Shown in pieces: positions 17,751-28,153 of a DNA stretch of 64,000 bases. Where the stretch lies: the NCBI GenBank assembly GCA_944323145.1, contig CALURJ010000002.1:62001-126000 (forward strand), read 5' to 3'. The position numbers were made by a program, and so were the translations under genes. This DNA comes from Candidatus Gastranaerophilales bacterium. GTDB lineage: Bacteria; Cyanobacteriota; Vampirovibrionia; Gastranaerophilales; Gastranaerophilaceae. The notes beneath the pieces were generated by a model that saw only the letters and a list, made by a program, of their open reading frames with translations, ran no database searches and had not been told where the DNA came from. The stretch's first letter is position 1. Every line of letters begins with the position of its first letter.

Positions 17751-19271
17751 TTATAAATCAATTTCAGATTCTTTAATCGGCGCGCCTATAACACGTTCAA
17801 GTTCCGCCGCGTTAACATTGTAATTTAAAAGATTTGAGTAATAATCAAGCTGTGCATTCAAATATGAATTTTCGGCATCCTTAAATTCTATTGCATCTCC
17901 AAGACCTACCTGATATCGTCTAAATGCCTGGTATTGGCGTTCTTTGGCCTGCTGCAGCGCGAGTTTTGAAACACCTAAGCTGTCGTGGGAATTTAAAAAA
18001 TTTATGTATGCGCTTTTTACTTCAAGATAGACATTTTGACGCTGCTGTTCGTAGTCTGCAACAGCCTTTTTATAAGTTGCTGTTGCTTCATCAACCTGTT
18101 TTTTTAATAGCATTAAATTCAATGCGCTGTAATTTAGCTGAACCCCGAACTGATAACCGTAGTCGGCATCAATTTGTCTTCCGCCCTGATTGTAAGAACC
18201 AAACGCGCTGATATTAGGTGTAAACGCCCTTTTGGCACTTCTTACATTCATTTCTGCCGCATTTACCAGTTTTTTAGCGGAAAGGAGAGCAGGTCTTGAG
18301 GCCTCTGCAGTTTTTAAAAGGTCATTAAAATTTACGTCATATTTTTTTGTATTAAGCTTATCTTTTAATATAACATTTTCAAGTTCCGGAATACCTACAG
18401 AATTTGCAAGTTGTGCAGCGGCAAGTTCAAGAGTATTTTTTGCTTTAATAAGGTTTACTTTAGCATTTCCAAGGTTATATTCTGCTGTTGTTACATCAAT
18501 TTTTGCTTTTCTTCCGATTTCATATTGTGCTTTTGCCTGTTTTAATTGAAGTTCAAAGTCTTTTACCGTATCTTCATACACTGTTTTTTGAATTTCTGCA
18601 AACACAAGATTGTAGTATGCAACTTTAACATTATAAATTACAAGTTCAATACTTGTTTCCGCATCGTATCTTGATGCTTCAAAAGATCTTTTGGCATAAT
18701 CTGCAGTCGCTTTTGTTTTTCCGAAGTCGAACAGAAGTAAATCCGCAGATATTTGAGGCATATAATACATATTATATTTTTGGTTCATATTTCTCATAAA
18801 TGAACCTGACATTGTCATAAACATATCATTTCTTGAGTAATTTACTCCCGCGCTCAGAGTAGGAAAGTAATTAGACCAGGCCTGACCTATTCTTGACTTA
18901 TAAATTTCTGCGTTGCTTATTGCGGACATAATCGTCGGATTGTGTGTGATTGCAAGTTTGATACAGTCGCTTAAGGTCACTTCTCCGTTCATATCAGTGT
19001 ATTCAATCTTACTGTTTATAACGGGGAATTTTGTTTCATACATTCCTTCCGCTTCTTTGGAAGATTTCTGTTTCGTTTTAGCGTTCTCTATATTTTGTTT
19101 TTTCTGGCGTTTTAAATTAATTTTTTTTGTTTTTTCAGGTTTGACAATATGAATTTTTTCATTTTTATCTTTTTTGGCGACTTTATTTAAAGGAACTTCG
19201 TCGGCAAATACGTAATTCCCAAAAGTAAGTATAATTGCATATATTAAAAACAGATTAATGAACTTTTTCAT
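17751..19271 (-). CDS. TolC-family outer membrane efflux protein
   Basis: The 506-residue protein has a signal peptide ([23 protein letters not shown]) and a Lys-rich linker to about residue 90. Two outer-membrane-efflux repeats follow, with [14 protein letters not shown], the coiled-coil [21 protein letters not shown] and, in the second, [24 protein letters not shown]. It forms the trimeric outer-membrane channel of the tripartite pump encoded upstream and overlaps the RND gene by 17 bases. Substrate is unknown. Confidence 0.92.
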   Translation of the reverse strand: MKKFINLFLIYAIILTFGNYVFADEVPLNKVAKKDKNEKIHIVKPEKTKKINLKRQKKQNIENAKTKQKSSKEAEGMYETKFPVINSKIEYTDMNGEVTLSDCIKLAITHNPTIMSAISNAEIYKSRIGQAWSNYFPTLSAGVNYSRNDMFMTMSGSFMRNMNQKYNMYYMPQISADLLLFDFGKTKATADYAKRSFEASRYDAETSIELVIYNVKVAYYNLVFAEIQKTVYEDTVKDFELQLKQAKAQYEIGRKAKIDVTTAEYNLGNAKVNLIKAKNTLELAAAQLANSVGIPELENVILKDKLNTKKYDVNFNDLLKTAEASRPALLSAKKLVNAAEMNVRSAKRAFTPNISAFGSYNQGGRQIDADYGYQFGVQLNYSALNLMLLKKQVDEATATYKKAVADYEQQRQNVYLEVKSAYINFLNSHDSLGVSKLALQQAKERQYQAFRRYQVGLGDAIEFKDAENSYLNAQLDYYSNLLNYNVNAAELERVIGAPIKESEIDL

Positions 19272-22200
19272 CTTCTACATACTCCAAATCTTTTTCGGTT
19301 ATGTCCTGTTTAGGGAACTTATCTACAAATTCCTGAATGATTACGTAAAATGCCGGTGTTAAAACAGCACCTATTGTTGCCGCTGCTACCATCCCGCCGA
19401 ATACCGTAGAACCTACCGATATTCGGGAATTAGCTCCTGCTCCTGATGCAAAAAGCATTGGAAGAACACCTATTACAAATGCTAATTCTGTCATCATAAT
19501 TGCTCTGAAACGAAGTTTAGCAGCTTTTACTGCAGCTTCTTTTACCGGCAGTCCGTATTTTTCGTGTTCTTCTTTTGCAAATTCAACAATCAAAATAGAT
19601 TGTTTTGCTGCTAGGCCTATTAGGGTTATCATGCCAACCTGAGAATAGATATCAAATGATTGGTTAATCATCATCTGGAATATAAGAGCTCCCAGAGCGG
19701 CAATCGGTGAAATCAAAAGTACTGCAATCGGAATTGTAAAGCTTTCGTACAGTGCGACAAGGAACAGGTAAACAAATACGAGAGCCATTGTAACTATAAC
19801 TATTGTTTGACCAGAAGCTTCTCTTTCTTGTGCGGATGTCCCTGACCAATCAAATGTTATATCAGCTGGAAGGACTCTTTTTGCAACATTTTCCATTGCT
19901 TTCATTGCATCGCCGGAACTCTTTCCGGCAGCCTCCTGCCCCTGTATTTGAACAGATTTATATAGGTTGTATCTTGTAATAGATGCCGTACCGATTGTTT
20001 GTTTTAATTTAACAATAGAAAGTATTGGAACCATTACCCCATTTGTATTTTTTACATAAATACCTGACAAATCAGTAGCAGTGTTCCTGAAATCACTTTC
20101 AGCCTGCATTTGTACTTTAAATACTCTGTCATATTTGTTAAAGTCATTTATGTAGTATGTACCAAGCATAGAGGCCAGTGTTGAATAAAGTTCCTGCAAA
20201 TCAACGCTTTGAGCCATTGCTTTTTCATAATCAATTTCCAATGTATACTGAGGTACATTTGCCTGGAAATTTGTATATACACTTGAAAGTGACTGGTCTT
20301 GATTTGCTGCTTGAATAAGTTTATTTGCCCAGCTTTCAAGTTCTTGAGGAGTGTATTCGCCTTGAGAAAGCATCTGAAATTCAAAACCGCCGAGCATACT
20401 CATACCGCTGATTGCAGGAGGTGAAAATACAACAATTGAGGCTTCTTTGGTATTTGAGGCAATTGCCCTTATTCTGCTTAATATAGCAGTATGTGACAAA
20501 TCAGTCGGGCGTCCGCTTATTTTTCTTTTAATCCATTCAGCCGGCGAGATTTTTCTGTCTGCGTAGTCGTCAAGTGATATGATGGCAGTTGCTGTGTTTG
20601 TTGCTCCGTTACCACCAAACAGCATAAGTCTGTTTTCATCAACCCCGTCCAAATCTCTTATTTGGTTTACAAGACGCATACCTACATCTTCTGTTCTGGA
20701 TAATGATGCTCCATCAGGTAATGTGATGCTTGCAAGTAATACGCCCTGATCTTCATCAGGGATAAAGCCTGTCGGTACAAGTTTGAAGCAAACAAGAGTT
20801 AAAGCAACAAGGCATAAATATAAAATAATTGTTTTCTTTTTGTCATGCACAAATAAATTTACATATTCAATGTAAAAATCTTCAGCTTTAGCAAAAAATT
20901 TGTTGAAGTCTTCAATTACGATAGCTGTTTTTCGTTTAATTCTTTCTATGATATGTTCAATATGGATTAAACATTCAGGTTTGTTTTGATTGTCGAATTT
21001 GTGTTCTTTTTTGCCGAGGAAGTGAGAACACATTGCAGGTGATAATGTAAGCGCACAAATTGCAGAAATTGCAATAGATACCGCAATACAAACCGCAAAC
21101 TGTTTATACATAACTCCTGTCATTCCGCCCATAAATATAATAGGTACAAATACTGCCATCAAGACAAGTGCCATCGCAACCAGCGCTGAGCCTACTTCCT
21201 GCATTGTCAGCTGAGTTGCAATTACTGCAGATTTCCCCTCTTCAAGGTGTCGTTTAACGTTTTCGATTACAACAATGGCATCATCTACAACAACTCCTAC
21301 TGCAAGTACAAGTGCAAAAAGTGATAACAGGTTGATACTCATATTTAAGGCTTTTAATGCTATAAATGTGCCGACTAATGATACCGGAATTGTTACACAT
21401 GGTACGAGAGTCGCCATTGCATCGCCTAAAAATAGGAAGATAATTATTACAACGATGATACCTGTTAAAATAATTGTAAACTCAACCTCTTTCATTGATT
21501 CGTGAATATAATCCGAATCATCTTTAATAATTTGAATTTCCAATCCGTTATCAAGTCTGGCGTTAATATCTTGAATCTTTGATTTAACAGCTTTTGACAG
21601 GTTTAAAATATTAGCATCCGATAACTGTGACACCATAATTAATGCAGCGGGTTTCCCATTTACTGTACCAAGGCTTGTATATGATGACGAACCTAGTTCG
21701 ACCCGTGCGATATCTTTGAGTCTGACTTTACTTCCGTCCATATTAGAACGGATTATAATATCTTCAAATTCTTTTACTTCTGACAGTCTACCTTTTGACT
21801 TTAATGTCAATTGCAATGCCTGTTCATCATCTGTAGGGAGTGCACCCAAAGAACCTGCAGTAACCTGAGTATTCTGTGACACAACAGCATTTTTAACATC
21901 TGTTGTAGAGATATTTAATCCTGCCATTTTCTGTGGATCAAGCCAAATCCTCATAGAATAATCACCTGAACCGAATACATCAATATCCGCAACACCTTCA
22001 ACACGTTTCAATTCATCTTTAATATAAATTGAACCGTAGTTTGTCATATCTAATTGTGTCCAGTTGCCTGATTTGGGAAAAATATTTAAAATAAGTGCCC
22101 CAGAACCTGAAGTTCTGCTTAATGCTGTAACCCCTGTTCTTTGAACTTCTTCCGGGAGCTGTGAAAGCACCTGCTGGATTCTGTTTTGAACATTCATAAG

Positions 22201-22530
22201 GTTGATGTTTCTGTCAGAACCGACTTTAAAATACATATTTAGCGAATATGAACCGTCATAAGAAGTTGATGACATATATGAAAGATCTTCAACCCCATTT
22301 AACTTGTTTTCAAGAACGGTTGCAATGGAAGATTCTATAACCTCTGCATTTGCACCGGTATATGAAGCGGATACTCTGACCTGGGGTGGGGTTACGTCAG
22401 GGTAGTTCTCTTGCTTTAATGTTGCCATTGATATTACACCCATAATCACTATACATATTGAGATTACAAGTGCAAATCTGGGTTTTCTTATAAAAAAGTA
22501 CAGCTTGTCTTTATCAAAAATTTTCTTCAT
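19255..22530 (-). CDS. RND-family inner-membrane efflux transporter (HAE1/AcrB type)
   Basis: The 1091-residue proton-driven transporter has the AcrB layout: N-terminal helix, porter domain, helices 2-6, a second porter domain, and helices 8-12. The RND motif [23 protein letters not shown] is seen near residue 410, as is [14 protein letters not shown] near the C-terminus, both typical of hydrophobe/amphiphile exporters. A charged insert of about 60 residues follows helix 6. It sits between the adaptor (1-base overlap) and TolC genes, forming a complete tripartite efflux operon. Confidence 0.95.
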   Translation of the reverse strand: MKKIFDKDKLYFFIRKPRFALVISICIVIMGVISMATLKQENYPDVTPPQVRVSASYTGANAEVIESSIATVLENKLNGVEDLSYMSSTSYDGSYSLNMYFKVGSDRNINLMNVQNRIQQVLSQLPEEVQRTGVTALSRTSGSGALILNIFPKSGNWTQLDMTNYGSIYIKDELKRVEGVADIDVFGSGDYSMRIWLDPQKMAGLNISTTDVKNAVVSQNTQVTAGSLGALPTDDEQALQLTLKSKGRLSEVKEFEDIIIRSNMDGSKVRLKDIARVELGSSSYTSLGTVNGKPAALIMVSQLSDANILNLSKAVKSKIQDINARLDNGLEIQIIKDDSDYIHESMKEVEFTIILTGIIVVIIIFLFLGDAMATLVPCVTIPVSLVGTFIALKALNMSINLLSLFALVLAVGVVVDDAIVVIENVKRHLEEGKSAVIATQLTMQEVGSALVAMALVLMAVFVPIIFMGGMTGVMYKQFAVCIAVSIAISAICALTLSPAMCSHFLGKKEHKFDNQNKPECLIHIEHIIERIKRKTAIVIEDFNKFFAKAEDFYIEYVNLFVHDKKKTIILYLCLVALTLVCFKLVPTGFIPDEDQGVLLASITLPDGASLSRTEDVGMRLVNQIRDLDGVDENRLMLFGGNGATNTATAIISLDDYADRKISPAEWIKRKISGRPTDLSHTAILSRIRAIASNTKEASIVVFSPPAISGMSMLGGFEFQMLSQGEYTPQELESWANKLIQAANQDQSLSSVYTNFQANVPQYTLEIDYEKAMAQSVDLQELYSTLASMLGTYYINDFNKYDRVFKVQMQAESDFRNTATDLSGIYVKNTNGVMVPILSIVKLKQTIGTASITRYNLYKSVQIQGQEAAGKSSGDAMKAMENVAKRVLPADITFDWSGTSAQEREASGQTIVIVTMALVFVYLFLVALYESFTIPIAVLLISPIAALGALIFQMMINQSFDIYSQVGMITLIGLAAKQSILIVEFAKEEHEKYGLPVKEAAVKAAKLRFRAIMMTELAFVIGVLPMLFASGAGANSRISVGSTVFGGMVAAATIGAVLTPAFYVIIQEFVDKFPKQDITEKDLEYVEDEKVH

Positions 22531-23696
22531 TATTTACCCGCATTTAAATTTTTAGTATATTCTTCATTGTTAATCGTTTTTAACTTCTGCCCTTCTGCGG
22601 CTATGTTTTGTATACCTGATACTACAACTGTATCATTGTAATCCAGCCCGCTTTCCACTATCCAGTTGTTGTTTATGCTATCAGAGACTTCAATATCCTT
22701 ACGCACTGCTTTATTGTCTTTAACAGTCCATACATAATATCCGCTCATAGGATCCCCTTTTGTACAAGACTGCGGTACTGTCATATATTCAACCATTTTA
22801 GGTGCAATTAATTTTACTTTCATGTAATTGCCGGGAACAAGCCAGCCTTTGGAGTTGTCAAATACAGCTCGCATACTTATTGAGCCAGAATCTTTATCAA
22901 TTTTGTTGTCTACAAAATCAATGGTTCCGGTTTTATCGTACCATTGTCCGCCTTCAAATTGAACCTGAACCTGTACATCTTTAAATTTATCGCTAGCTTT
23001 TAAAATATTTACGTAGTCGTCGCTTTTCAAACTAAATGCTACATAAACAGGGTTTGTACTGGATATATTAACCAAGGAACCTGATGTGGCGGTTACGTAG
23101 TTCCCTTCTGTTATATTAACTTTTCCGATACGCCCGTCTATTGGAGATCTTATATCTGTATAACTCAGATTCACTTTTGCAAGTTCATATTGCTGTCTTG
23201 CTGCATCCAAAAGAGCTTTGTTTTGGTTGCGGGTTGCAAGACTTTGATCAACATCTGAACGGCTTATCAAATCTTCTTTTATAAGAGCATTCGCTCTATT
23301 CAATTCTTGTTGTGCATTTTTTAATAACGCACTGTATTGATTAACGTTTGCGAGAGAATTATTTACTTCTATCTGGTATTCTCTTGGGTCTATTTTAAAA
23401 AGGAGCTGGCCTTTTTTTACAAAATCTCCTTCTTTAAAATATTTTTTTATAAGAAATCCCGGAACTCTTGCAATAACATCAACAGAATATTTCGCTTCAA
23501 CACGTCCTGTTTCTTCTGCTGTAATAAAAGAATTTTCTTTTTGGGGATGATCAACTACAACTTCTTTTGGTATTGCGTTTAATCTGCTTTGTATTATTCC
23601 GGCAATTTTTCCGCTTATTTTGTTATAAATAATAGGAATTATAATAACCAGTAAGATTAGTACTGCTACTTTTTTACGTGTGACTTTTATATGCAT
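22530..23696 (-). CDS. RND periplasmic adaptor (membrane fusion protein, AcrA/HlyD type)
   Basis: The 388-residue protein has an N-terminal hydrophobic anchor ([16 protein letters not shown]). It continues with the lipoyl/hairpin region [33 protein letters not shown], the helical hairpin, and the matching half-lipoyl [21 protein letters not shown] near residue 175. The beta-barrel and membrane-proximal domains complete it. It bridges the RND pump to TolC. It is first in the operon; no regulator gene is adjacent. Confidence 0.94.
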   Translation of the reverse strand: MHIKVTRKKVAVLILLVIIIPIIYNKISGKIAGIIQSRLNAIPKEVVVDHPQKENSFITAEETGRVEAKYSVDVIARVPGFLIKKYFKEGDFVKKGQLLFKIDPREYQIEVNNSLANVNQYSALLKNAQQELNRANALIKEDLISRSDVDQSLATRNQNKALLDAARQQYELAKVNLSYTDIRSPIDGRIGKVNITEGNYVTATSGSLVNISSTNPVYVAFSLKSDDYVNILKASDKFKDVQVQVQFEGGQWYDKTGTIDFVDNKIDKDSGSISMRAVFDNSKGWLVPGNYMKVKLIAPKMVEYMTVPQSCTKGDPMSGYYVWTVKDNKAVRKDIEVSDSINNNWIVESGLDYNDTVVVSGIQNIAAEGQKLKTINNEEYTKNLNAGK

Positions 23697-23847
23697 ATCC
23701 CAGCTCCACTCTACTTAAAATAAATCCTTTAATTTTATAATAAATTATTAATAACTGCCTGTCAATTTAGTTAAGAATTTTATTAAATATAAAAATAAAC
23801 AGCAAAATATTTTTTTTTAGTTTTTTATATATGCGGGATTAAAATTT

Positions 23848-24153
23848 ATGAAAATATACAATTATACATCAACAATACAGTTTCAAGGATTAATTTCTTT
23901 AAAAGACTATAAGGGGCCGCTTTTAAATCTTACAGAAGCGGACAAAATAAAAATATCAGCATTGAAGGAAAATATTGCTCAAATGGAATTTGAACTTTAT
24001 CGTTTAAACAGTATTTACGGTAATAAACGATTAAGAACAGAAACTTTGGACTTTTATGCATCAAGGGTACATAAACTTACGTTACGTATTGATGAATTGC
24101 AAGAAATGATTCGTTCGATAAAAATTGACAGATTAAGTAAACAAAAAATATAA
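23848..24153 (+). CDS. Small coiled-coil protein of unknown function
   Basis: The 101-residue protein begins MKIYNYTSTIQFQGLISLKD and then forms long amphipathic helices (ALKENIAQMEFELYRLNSIYG and KLTLRIDELQEMIRSIKIDR). The F-Q-G motif near the start resembles the FNG start of the protein at 43.6 kb, a feature I associate with hypothetical proteins of this lineage. No ribosome site is clear. It is divergent from the efflux operon. Confidence 0.55.
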   Translation: MKIYNYTSTIQFQGLISLKDYKGPLLNLTEADKIKISALKENIAQMEFELYRLNSIYGNKRLRTETLDFYASRVHKLTLRIDELQEMIRSIKIDRLSKQKI

Positions 24154-24519
24154 ATTAAAAAATATATATTTACAACAAATTCAACTTTAATTTATCAATT
24201 CTTGTTTTTGCATTTTTTCTCAGGTTAAGAAAGTAGAATTGAAAGTCCTGCCCATGAAAGGCACCATTACCGAATAGTTTCGGTAATTTGATTTGAAATA
24301 TAAGGATTGATTTCTTGTTACAGCTGGTTTAATTTTTCAGGCAACTTCGCTTTAAATTTTCCTCAATAACAATGTCTATTTACAATTTTGTTTATCATAA
24401 TGTCTGTAATTATTGACATATACTATTTTGTAATATAATGAAATCTGTATATTTAAAAGATTAAATTTTATTGTTTTTATAAACTAATTTAGCTTAAAAG
24501 TAGACGACTGAATATAATT
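24154..24519. other. Gene-free 366-base stretch with one hairpin and a promoter
   Basis: It contains a perfect hairpin ATTACCGAA-TAGT-TTCGGTAAT (24266-24287) and, near its end, a sigma-70-like promoter TTGACA (24413-24418) with TATAAT (24434-24439, 15-base spacer) for the Nudix gene. I see no coding frame with support. Confidence 0.5.
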
Positions 24520-25023
24520 ATGAAGTTTGAATATTGTCCAATTTGCGGGAATAAATTAATATTAAAAAAAGCTGGCGATGACGGCTTAATTCCTTTTTGC
24601 GAGAAATGTAATCGTTTTTGGTTTGATTTATTTCCTGTCTGCGTAATTGTCTTGATTGCAAATCAATATGATGAAGTTGTTCTTTTGCGTCAGTCATATC
24701 TTTCTGATAAATATTCAACTTTTGTTGCCGGATATATGCAACCTGGAGAAAGTGCAGAAGATGCAACAATAAGAGAAATTAAAGAAGAAATTGGTTTGGA
24801 GATTTATGACCTAAGATATATTACATCACATTGGTTCAATTTAAAACAAATGCTTATGATTGGCTTTATTGCGAAAACGAACAAAAAATTTTTAAAATTA
24901 TCGGAAGAAGTAGACTCTGCAGAATGGGTCCCAATTGAAAAAATCCCTGAAAAAATATATCCTGAACATCCTGACAATGTTGCATATGTTTTATATAGAG
25001 AATATTTAATGCAAAAAAAATAA
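24520..25023 (+). CDS. Nudix hydrolase with N-terminal zinc ribbon (NADH pyrophosphatase-like)
   Basis: The 167-residue protein opens with a zinc ribbon, CPICGNKLIL...FCEKCNRFWF (Cys at residues 6, 9, 28, 31). It is followed by a Nudix domain whose box GYMQPGESAEDATIREIKEE fits the GX5EX7REUXEEXGU consensus (residues about 76-98), with the metal-binding glutamates present. The layout resembles NudC-type NADH pyrophosphatases, but it is shorter. It hydrolyses a nucleoside-diphosphate-linked substrate that cannot be named from sequence. It is the last chromosomal gene before the integrated element. Confidence 0.88.
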   Translation: MKFEYCPICGNKLILKKAGDDGLIPFCEKCNRFWFDLFPVCVIVLIANQYDEVVLLRQSYLSDKYSTFVAGYMQPGESAEDATIREIKEEIGLEIYDLRYITSHWFNLKQMLMIGFIAKTNKKFLKLSEEVDSAEWVPIEKIPEKIYPEHPDNVAYVLYREYLMQKK

Positions 25024-25291
25024 ATAAAAGGTGCAAGTGGGCATACCTGTCAAACGATAAATTGGATATTAATTGGATTCGGAATTTCCTTTGATTTTGG
25101 AAGTTTTTAGCCAAATTTAAAATATTCTTTGTAATCTTATATCCTGATAAAGTCCGTTTTCGTCCAGTTTGATTTTGGTATAATCAAACAACTTCCGATC
25201 GCTAATATTTAGTGTCATTGGGCAAATATACCTATCCTATCTAAAAAATACTTCCTACCAAATCGGACTTTAAAATATAATCCGCAAAATT

Positions 25292-25323
25292 AAATAACCA
25301 CCGTTAACACCGGTGGTTATTTA
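25292..25323 (-). terminator. Original tRNA-Asp terminator, displaced by integration
   Basis: AAATAACCACCG-(7)-CGGTGGTTATTT stem directly beyond the displaced tRNA 3' fragment on the minus strand. It is what would have ended the tRNA-Asp transcript before the element inserted. Confidence 0.65.
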
Positions 25324-25326
25324 ATT

Positions 25327-25368
25327 CGGGAACGACGAGGCTCGAACTCGCGACCTCATGCGTGACAG
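25327..25368 (-). repeat. Left attachment site (attL): 3' fragment of tRNA-Asp
   Basis: These 42 bases are identical to 35687-35728, the 3' part of the intact tRNA-Asp from the anticodon loop to the discriminator base. Homology ends at 25369. This marks the left boundary of an element integrated by site-specific recombination into the tRNA gene. Confidence 0.93.
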
Positions 25369-25452
25369 AGTTTTTTTAAGTATAAAAATGCTGTATTTGC
25401 ACCGCTTTTATCCCTATGCAACTTTTCAAAAACAGCCTAAACTACATAGCAA

Positions 25453-25472
25453 TTACCCACCCATTACACACA
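25453..25472 (+). repeat. Candidate integrase arm-site pair, left end
   Basis: TTACCCAC-CC-ATTACACACA here matches TTACCCAC-AG-ATTACCCACA at 35621-35640 in the same orientation. The pairs lie 84 and 46 bases inside the two attachment cores, as expected for arm-type integrase or accessory-factor sites. Confidence 0.55.
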
Positions 25473-25580
25473 GATTTTTATTAAATAAAATATCAACTTT
25501 AATTTCAAAATAACAAATAACAATTTGTCTGTAATTTAATATTCATAATACTTTTGGTGTTGTTATCTTTTGTTATTTTA

Positions 25581-25621
25581 TGTAGACATAAGTATCTACA
25601 TAAACATAATTATGCTATAAT
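25581..25621 (+). promoter_or_regulatory. Toxin promoter with operator, probable leaderless start
   Basis: TGTAGA-(8)-TCTACA inverted repeat (25581-25600) covers the expected -35 region, and TATAAT lies at 25616-25621, six bases before the ATG at 25628. Transcription would start at or next to the ATG, and no ribosome site is present. Confidence 0.55.
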
Positions 25622-25627
25622 AAACGC

Positions 25628-25984
25628 ATGACAAAGCGTACAGAGGCATTGGAAGTATATTTTTATCAAACGAGTTCGGGAAATGAACCTGTTAGAGAGT
25701 GGCTTAAAGATTTACCAAGAGAAGATAAGAAAGCAATCGGCTTTGATATCAAAACTGTTCAATATGGCTATCCTATTGGAATGCCTTTGACTAGAGTTTT
25801 GCATGGCACAAATGGCTTAGAAGAAGTCCGCAGTAATGTATCAAACGGGATTGCAAGAGTTATCTTTTATGTCGAAGATAATACAATGGTATTATTACAC
25901 GCATTCATCAAGAAAAGTCAAAAGACGCCGCAAAAAGATTTAGATGTTGCAATCAAACGGTATAAAGAGCTATGCAAAAGATAA
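25628..25984 (+). CDS. HigB/RelE-superfamily toxin (phage Gp49-like)
   Basis: The 118-residue protein matches the Gp49-like HigB family. It has VREWLKDLPREDKKAIGFDIKTVQ near the start, GMPLTRVLHGTNGLEEVRSN, then ARVIFYVEDNTMVLLHAFIKKSQKTP and a C-terminal helix. Such toxins are ribosome-dependent mRNA interferases. Unusually, the antitoxin gene is convergent, not downstream in an operon, and the two coding ends overlap by 15 bases. It starts from a promoter with no room for a leader. Confidence 0.85.
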   Translation: MTKRTEALEVYFYQTSSGNEPVREWLKDLPREDKKAIGFDIKTVQYGYPIGMPLTRVLHGTNGLEEVRSNVSNGIARVIFYVEDNTMVLLHAFIKKSQKTPQKDLDVAIKRYKELCKR

Positions 25985-26254
25985 AATAATACGTTTGCCC
26001 AAGTATTTAGCGACTTTTTCTATTGTATTCAAGGTGATTGAAGTGTTTTCAGGGTCTAAAATACGGCAAATAGCTGTTCTTGAAGTTTCAAGTTCTTTTG
26101 CTAAGCGATTTACTGAAATATTATCTTCAAGCATTTTTTGTTCTAAAGCGTATGCAATAACCCTTTTTATTGCAACAGCTTCTGATTCTTGAAGCATATC
26201 TTCTTCTTCAAGAAAACTGTCAAAACTGGAGCCTATATGTTTTTTATCAATCAT
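25970..26254 (-). CDS. XRE-family antitoxin (HigA-like)
   Basis: The 94-residue protein ends with a helix-turn-helix: ISVNRLAKELETSRTAICRILDPENTSITLNTIEKVAKYLGK (residues about 46-88), the pattern of HigA/XRE antitoxins paired with Gp49-type toxins. The first 40 residues are acidic (SFLEEEDMLQESEA) and may wrap the toxin. Its own promoter region contains a perfect 12-bp inverted repeat. Convergent orientation means antisense overlap with the toxin mRNA is possible. Confidence 0.83.
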   Translation of the reverse strand: MIDKKHIGSSFDSFLEEEDMLQESEAVAIKRVIAYALEQKMLEDNISVNRLAKELETSRTAICRILDPENTSITLNTIEKVAKYLGKRIILSFA

Positions 26255-26279
26255 TTTTAATCATCCTTTTCTTATATTT

Positions 26280-26305
26280 ATATTGTACCAAAATTGGTAC
26301 AATAT
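26280..26305. promoter_or_regulatory. Operator palindrome upstream of the antitoxin gene
   Basis: ATATTGTACCAA-AA-TTGGTACAATAT, perfect 12-bp arms with a 2-base spacer, 25 bases before the antitoxin ATG on the minus strand. It likely binds the antitoxin itself. The half-site TACCAAAAT recurs within an inverted repeat at 31770-31793 inside the helicase gene, possibly by chance. Confidence 0.7.
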
Positions 26306-26549
26306 TTCAACCCCTATGTCAAAAATTTGTTAAAAAGCCTTAAAACACAGTCAAAACGAATATGTACAGTGTACTTTATTCCAATTATAATAATAAAAAT
26401 GGCTATTTCAGGCACTTTTGAACATTCAAACAGAATTATTAAATCCAGAATAAACGAGATTAAACGGAAACAGTATTTTAAATATTAAATATATATAAAA
26501 TTCAAAAAAGTTCAACGAGTGTCAATCTCGTATCAGCAGAGGTAGTTTT

Positions 26550-27287
26550 ATGGAAAAGATAGATTATTTAAAAGAATTTATGGCAAAACTGCAATCTTTA
26601 GACCGTTCGAGAAGTTTAACGATAGTGTTTAAAGACTTTTTGACACTATGTACCTGTTCATTAGCACAGACAATTTACAAAAGTGATGAATTAGAGCAAA
26701 GATACTTACAAACAGTAAAACAATATACAAAAGAGCAAGCAGAAGAATTTTCAAAACTGCTTGCTTTTTTAGTTATGGCACTAGAAGAAAAGTATCAAGA
26801 TTTCTTAGGTGAAGTATTTATGCGGTTGAATTTGGGAAACTCTTCTATTGGTCAGTACGAGACACCTTACACAGTAAGTAAATTTATGGCAGAAATAAAT
26901 TTTTCAGAACTCGAAATTTCTCAAAAGATTGCGAATAATCACCTGATAACACTTTCAGAACCTTGTTGCGGAAGCGGTGGAATGATTATAGCTTTAGCTG
27001 AAACTATGAAAGAACATAATTTTAATTATCAAAAATATCTTTACGTTGAGGCGATTGATATAGATGAAATGAGCTTTATGATGGCATATATTCAATTAAC
27101 ACTGCTTGGAATTCCTGCAAAAGTAATACAAGGCGACACTTTGACCTTGAAATTTCAACAGGTGCTTTTTACTCCGTTTTATTTTCTGAGCGGAATTGAA
27201 CAAAAACTGAAAAAACAATGCAAATTTAATGATTTAAAATCTTCAAACAATGTCAAAAATCAACAGCTGACTTTGTTTAATTTTTAA
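26550..27287 (+). CDS. N6-adenine methyltransferase-like protein lacking the NPPY catalytic motif
   Basis: The 245-residue protein resembles the HsdM/N6-methylase fold. Residues about 108-145 align with the GQYETPYTVSKFM region typical of type I methylases, then motif I appears as SEPCCGSGGMIIALAE (about 144-159) and the acidic motif II as EAIDIDEMSFMMAY. After QGDTLTLKFQQVLFTPFYFLSG no NPPY/NPPF catalytic motif follows. It should therefore bind S-adenosylmethionine but probably not methylate adenine in the standard way. Similar small proteins are carried by integrative elements. A ACGAG-(7)-CTCGT hairpin lies just upstream of its start (26515-26531). Confidence 0.75.
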   Translation: MEKIDYLKEFMAKLQSLDRSRSLTIVFKDFLTLCTCSLAQTIYKSDELEQRYLQTVKQYTKEQAEEFSKLLAFLVMALEEKYQDFLGEVFMRLNLGNSSIGQYETPYTVSKFMAEINFSELEISQKIANNHLITLSEPCCGSGGMIIALAETMKEHNFNYQKYLYVEAIDIDEMSFMMAYIQLTLLGIPAKVIQGDTLTLKFQQVLFTPFYFLSGIEQKLKKQCKFNDLKSSNNVKNQQLTLFNF

Positions 27288-27304
27288 TGGAAAGGAATAT
27301 TTCA

Positions 27305-27541
27305 ATGAAAATATATAAAGCAATAATCGTACCAACTGTAGCAGGCGGCAATATTGAGGTTAAAATATCTGCAAACAGTATAGGTCAGGCTATCGGAATA
27401 ATTAAGACACTACCGTACTTTAAGAGTTTAGTCAGACAGCCTGTACAAGAGGACACAGAAGACAACAATCTTACAAAAATCAGTGATTTAATCAAAAAAG
27501 CTAATGCTAAAGCTCAAGCGGATTTGGCAAAAATTGATTAA
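27305..27541 (+). CDS. Small protein of unknown function
   Basis: A ggaaagga ribosome site before ATG 27305 makes this the better start. An ATG at 27287 overlapping the previous stop is also possible. The 78-residue product, MKIYKAIIVPTVAGGNIEVK followed by NSIGQAIGIIKTLPYFKSL and a basic helix KANAKAQADLAKID, has no family I recognise. The spacing suggests co-transcription and perhaps partnership with the methyltransferase-like gene. Confidence 0.6.
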   Translation: MKIYKAIIVPTVAGGNIEVKISANSIGQAIGIIKTLPYFKSLVRQPVQEDTEDNNLTKISDLIKKANAKAQADLAKID

Positions 27542-27569
27542 TATAATACTGCTACTATATCTTATCTTA

Positions 27570-28085
27570 TTATATATATTTAGAATTCCAATTTTTAAAC
27601 AAATTAATATAGCTTGGCAATAAGCCACCGCAAGCCATCAGGTATATCATTATCACCATTATAAAAATACTTAAAATATTTTGCTCATTATTGTTAGTAC
27701 TATAAAAATTAAATAATAAAATGACTCCGGTAATATCCAATAAACATGCAATCAACAAAGTTATTTTCTGCCATTTTTTGTTAGTTTTAAATTCATCTAT
27801 TATTTTGGCAACAGTCAACTCTGAATATTTATCAAGAATACAATTATAAAGTTTAATTAAACCTTTCATTTTAATTTGCCAATGCACTATAAACAAAAAT
27901 AAAAACAATGGTATATATACAAATAGTAAGATTAGTAATATAAAAAAAGCATCTTCTGAATATAGTAGAAAAACTACAGCATAAAAAAAGATCACAGCAA
28001 ATAAAATAAACGAAATATTGAAATATAATAAAGTATTAATTAACACAATAAATATAATAGATAATATGTTAATAAGTTTTTCCAT
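27570..28085 (-). CDS. Four-helix membrane protein of unknown function
   Basis: The 171-residue protein has two hydrophobic hairpins (about residues 5-45 and 50-70, then 105-125 and 140-160) around a central hydrophilic segment (MKGLIKLYNCILDKYSELTVAKIIDEFKTNKKW). The central segment and layout resemble the protein at 28704-29144. It has no ribosome site and is divergent from the gene at 28154. It is a likely cargo gene of the element. Confidence 0.6.
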   Translation of the reverse strand: MEKLINILSIIFIVLINTLLYFNISFILFAVIFFYAVVFLLYSEDAFFILLILLFVYIPLFLFLFIVHWQIKMKGLIKLYNCILDKYSELTVAKIIDEFKTNKKWQKITLLIACLLDITGVILLFNFYSTNNNEQNILSIFIMVIMIYLMACGGLLPSYINLFKNWNSKYI

Positions 28086-28128
28086 AATTAATATATACCA
28101 GAAAAATTGTTTAGTCGGAAATTTATTA

Positions 28129-28147
28129 GCACATATTGTGCTATAAT
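28129..28147 (+). promoter_or_regulatory. Promoter with overlapping palindrome, probable leaderless start
   Basis: GCACA-TAT-TGTGC (28129-28141) abuts TATAAT (28142-28147), which is six bases before the ATG at 28154. The arrangement closely matches the toxin promoter (gctataataaa then five or six bases to ATG). Confidence 0.5.
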
Positions 28148-28153
28148 AAAAAC

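Larger units (their letters stand above)
25024..25627. other. Gene-free junction: chromosome edge, displaced tRNA end and left end of the element
   Basis: No supported gene. It holds the tRNA-type terminator (25292-25323), the 42-bp left attachment repeat (25327-25368), candidate integrase arm sites (25453-25472), an A/T-rich segment repeated inversely at 33.6 kb (25503-25523), and the toxin operator and promoter (25581-25621). Chromosome-side sequence at 25146-25155 and 25264-25273 forms a loose inverted repeat around GTCCG/CGGAC. Confidence 0.6.

Noticed and set aside
26294-26488. 64-codon frame between the antitoxin operator and the methylase-like gene
   Set aside because: It begins with TTG inside the operator palindrome, has no ribosome site and its composition does not look like protein. 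More likely promoter DNA.
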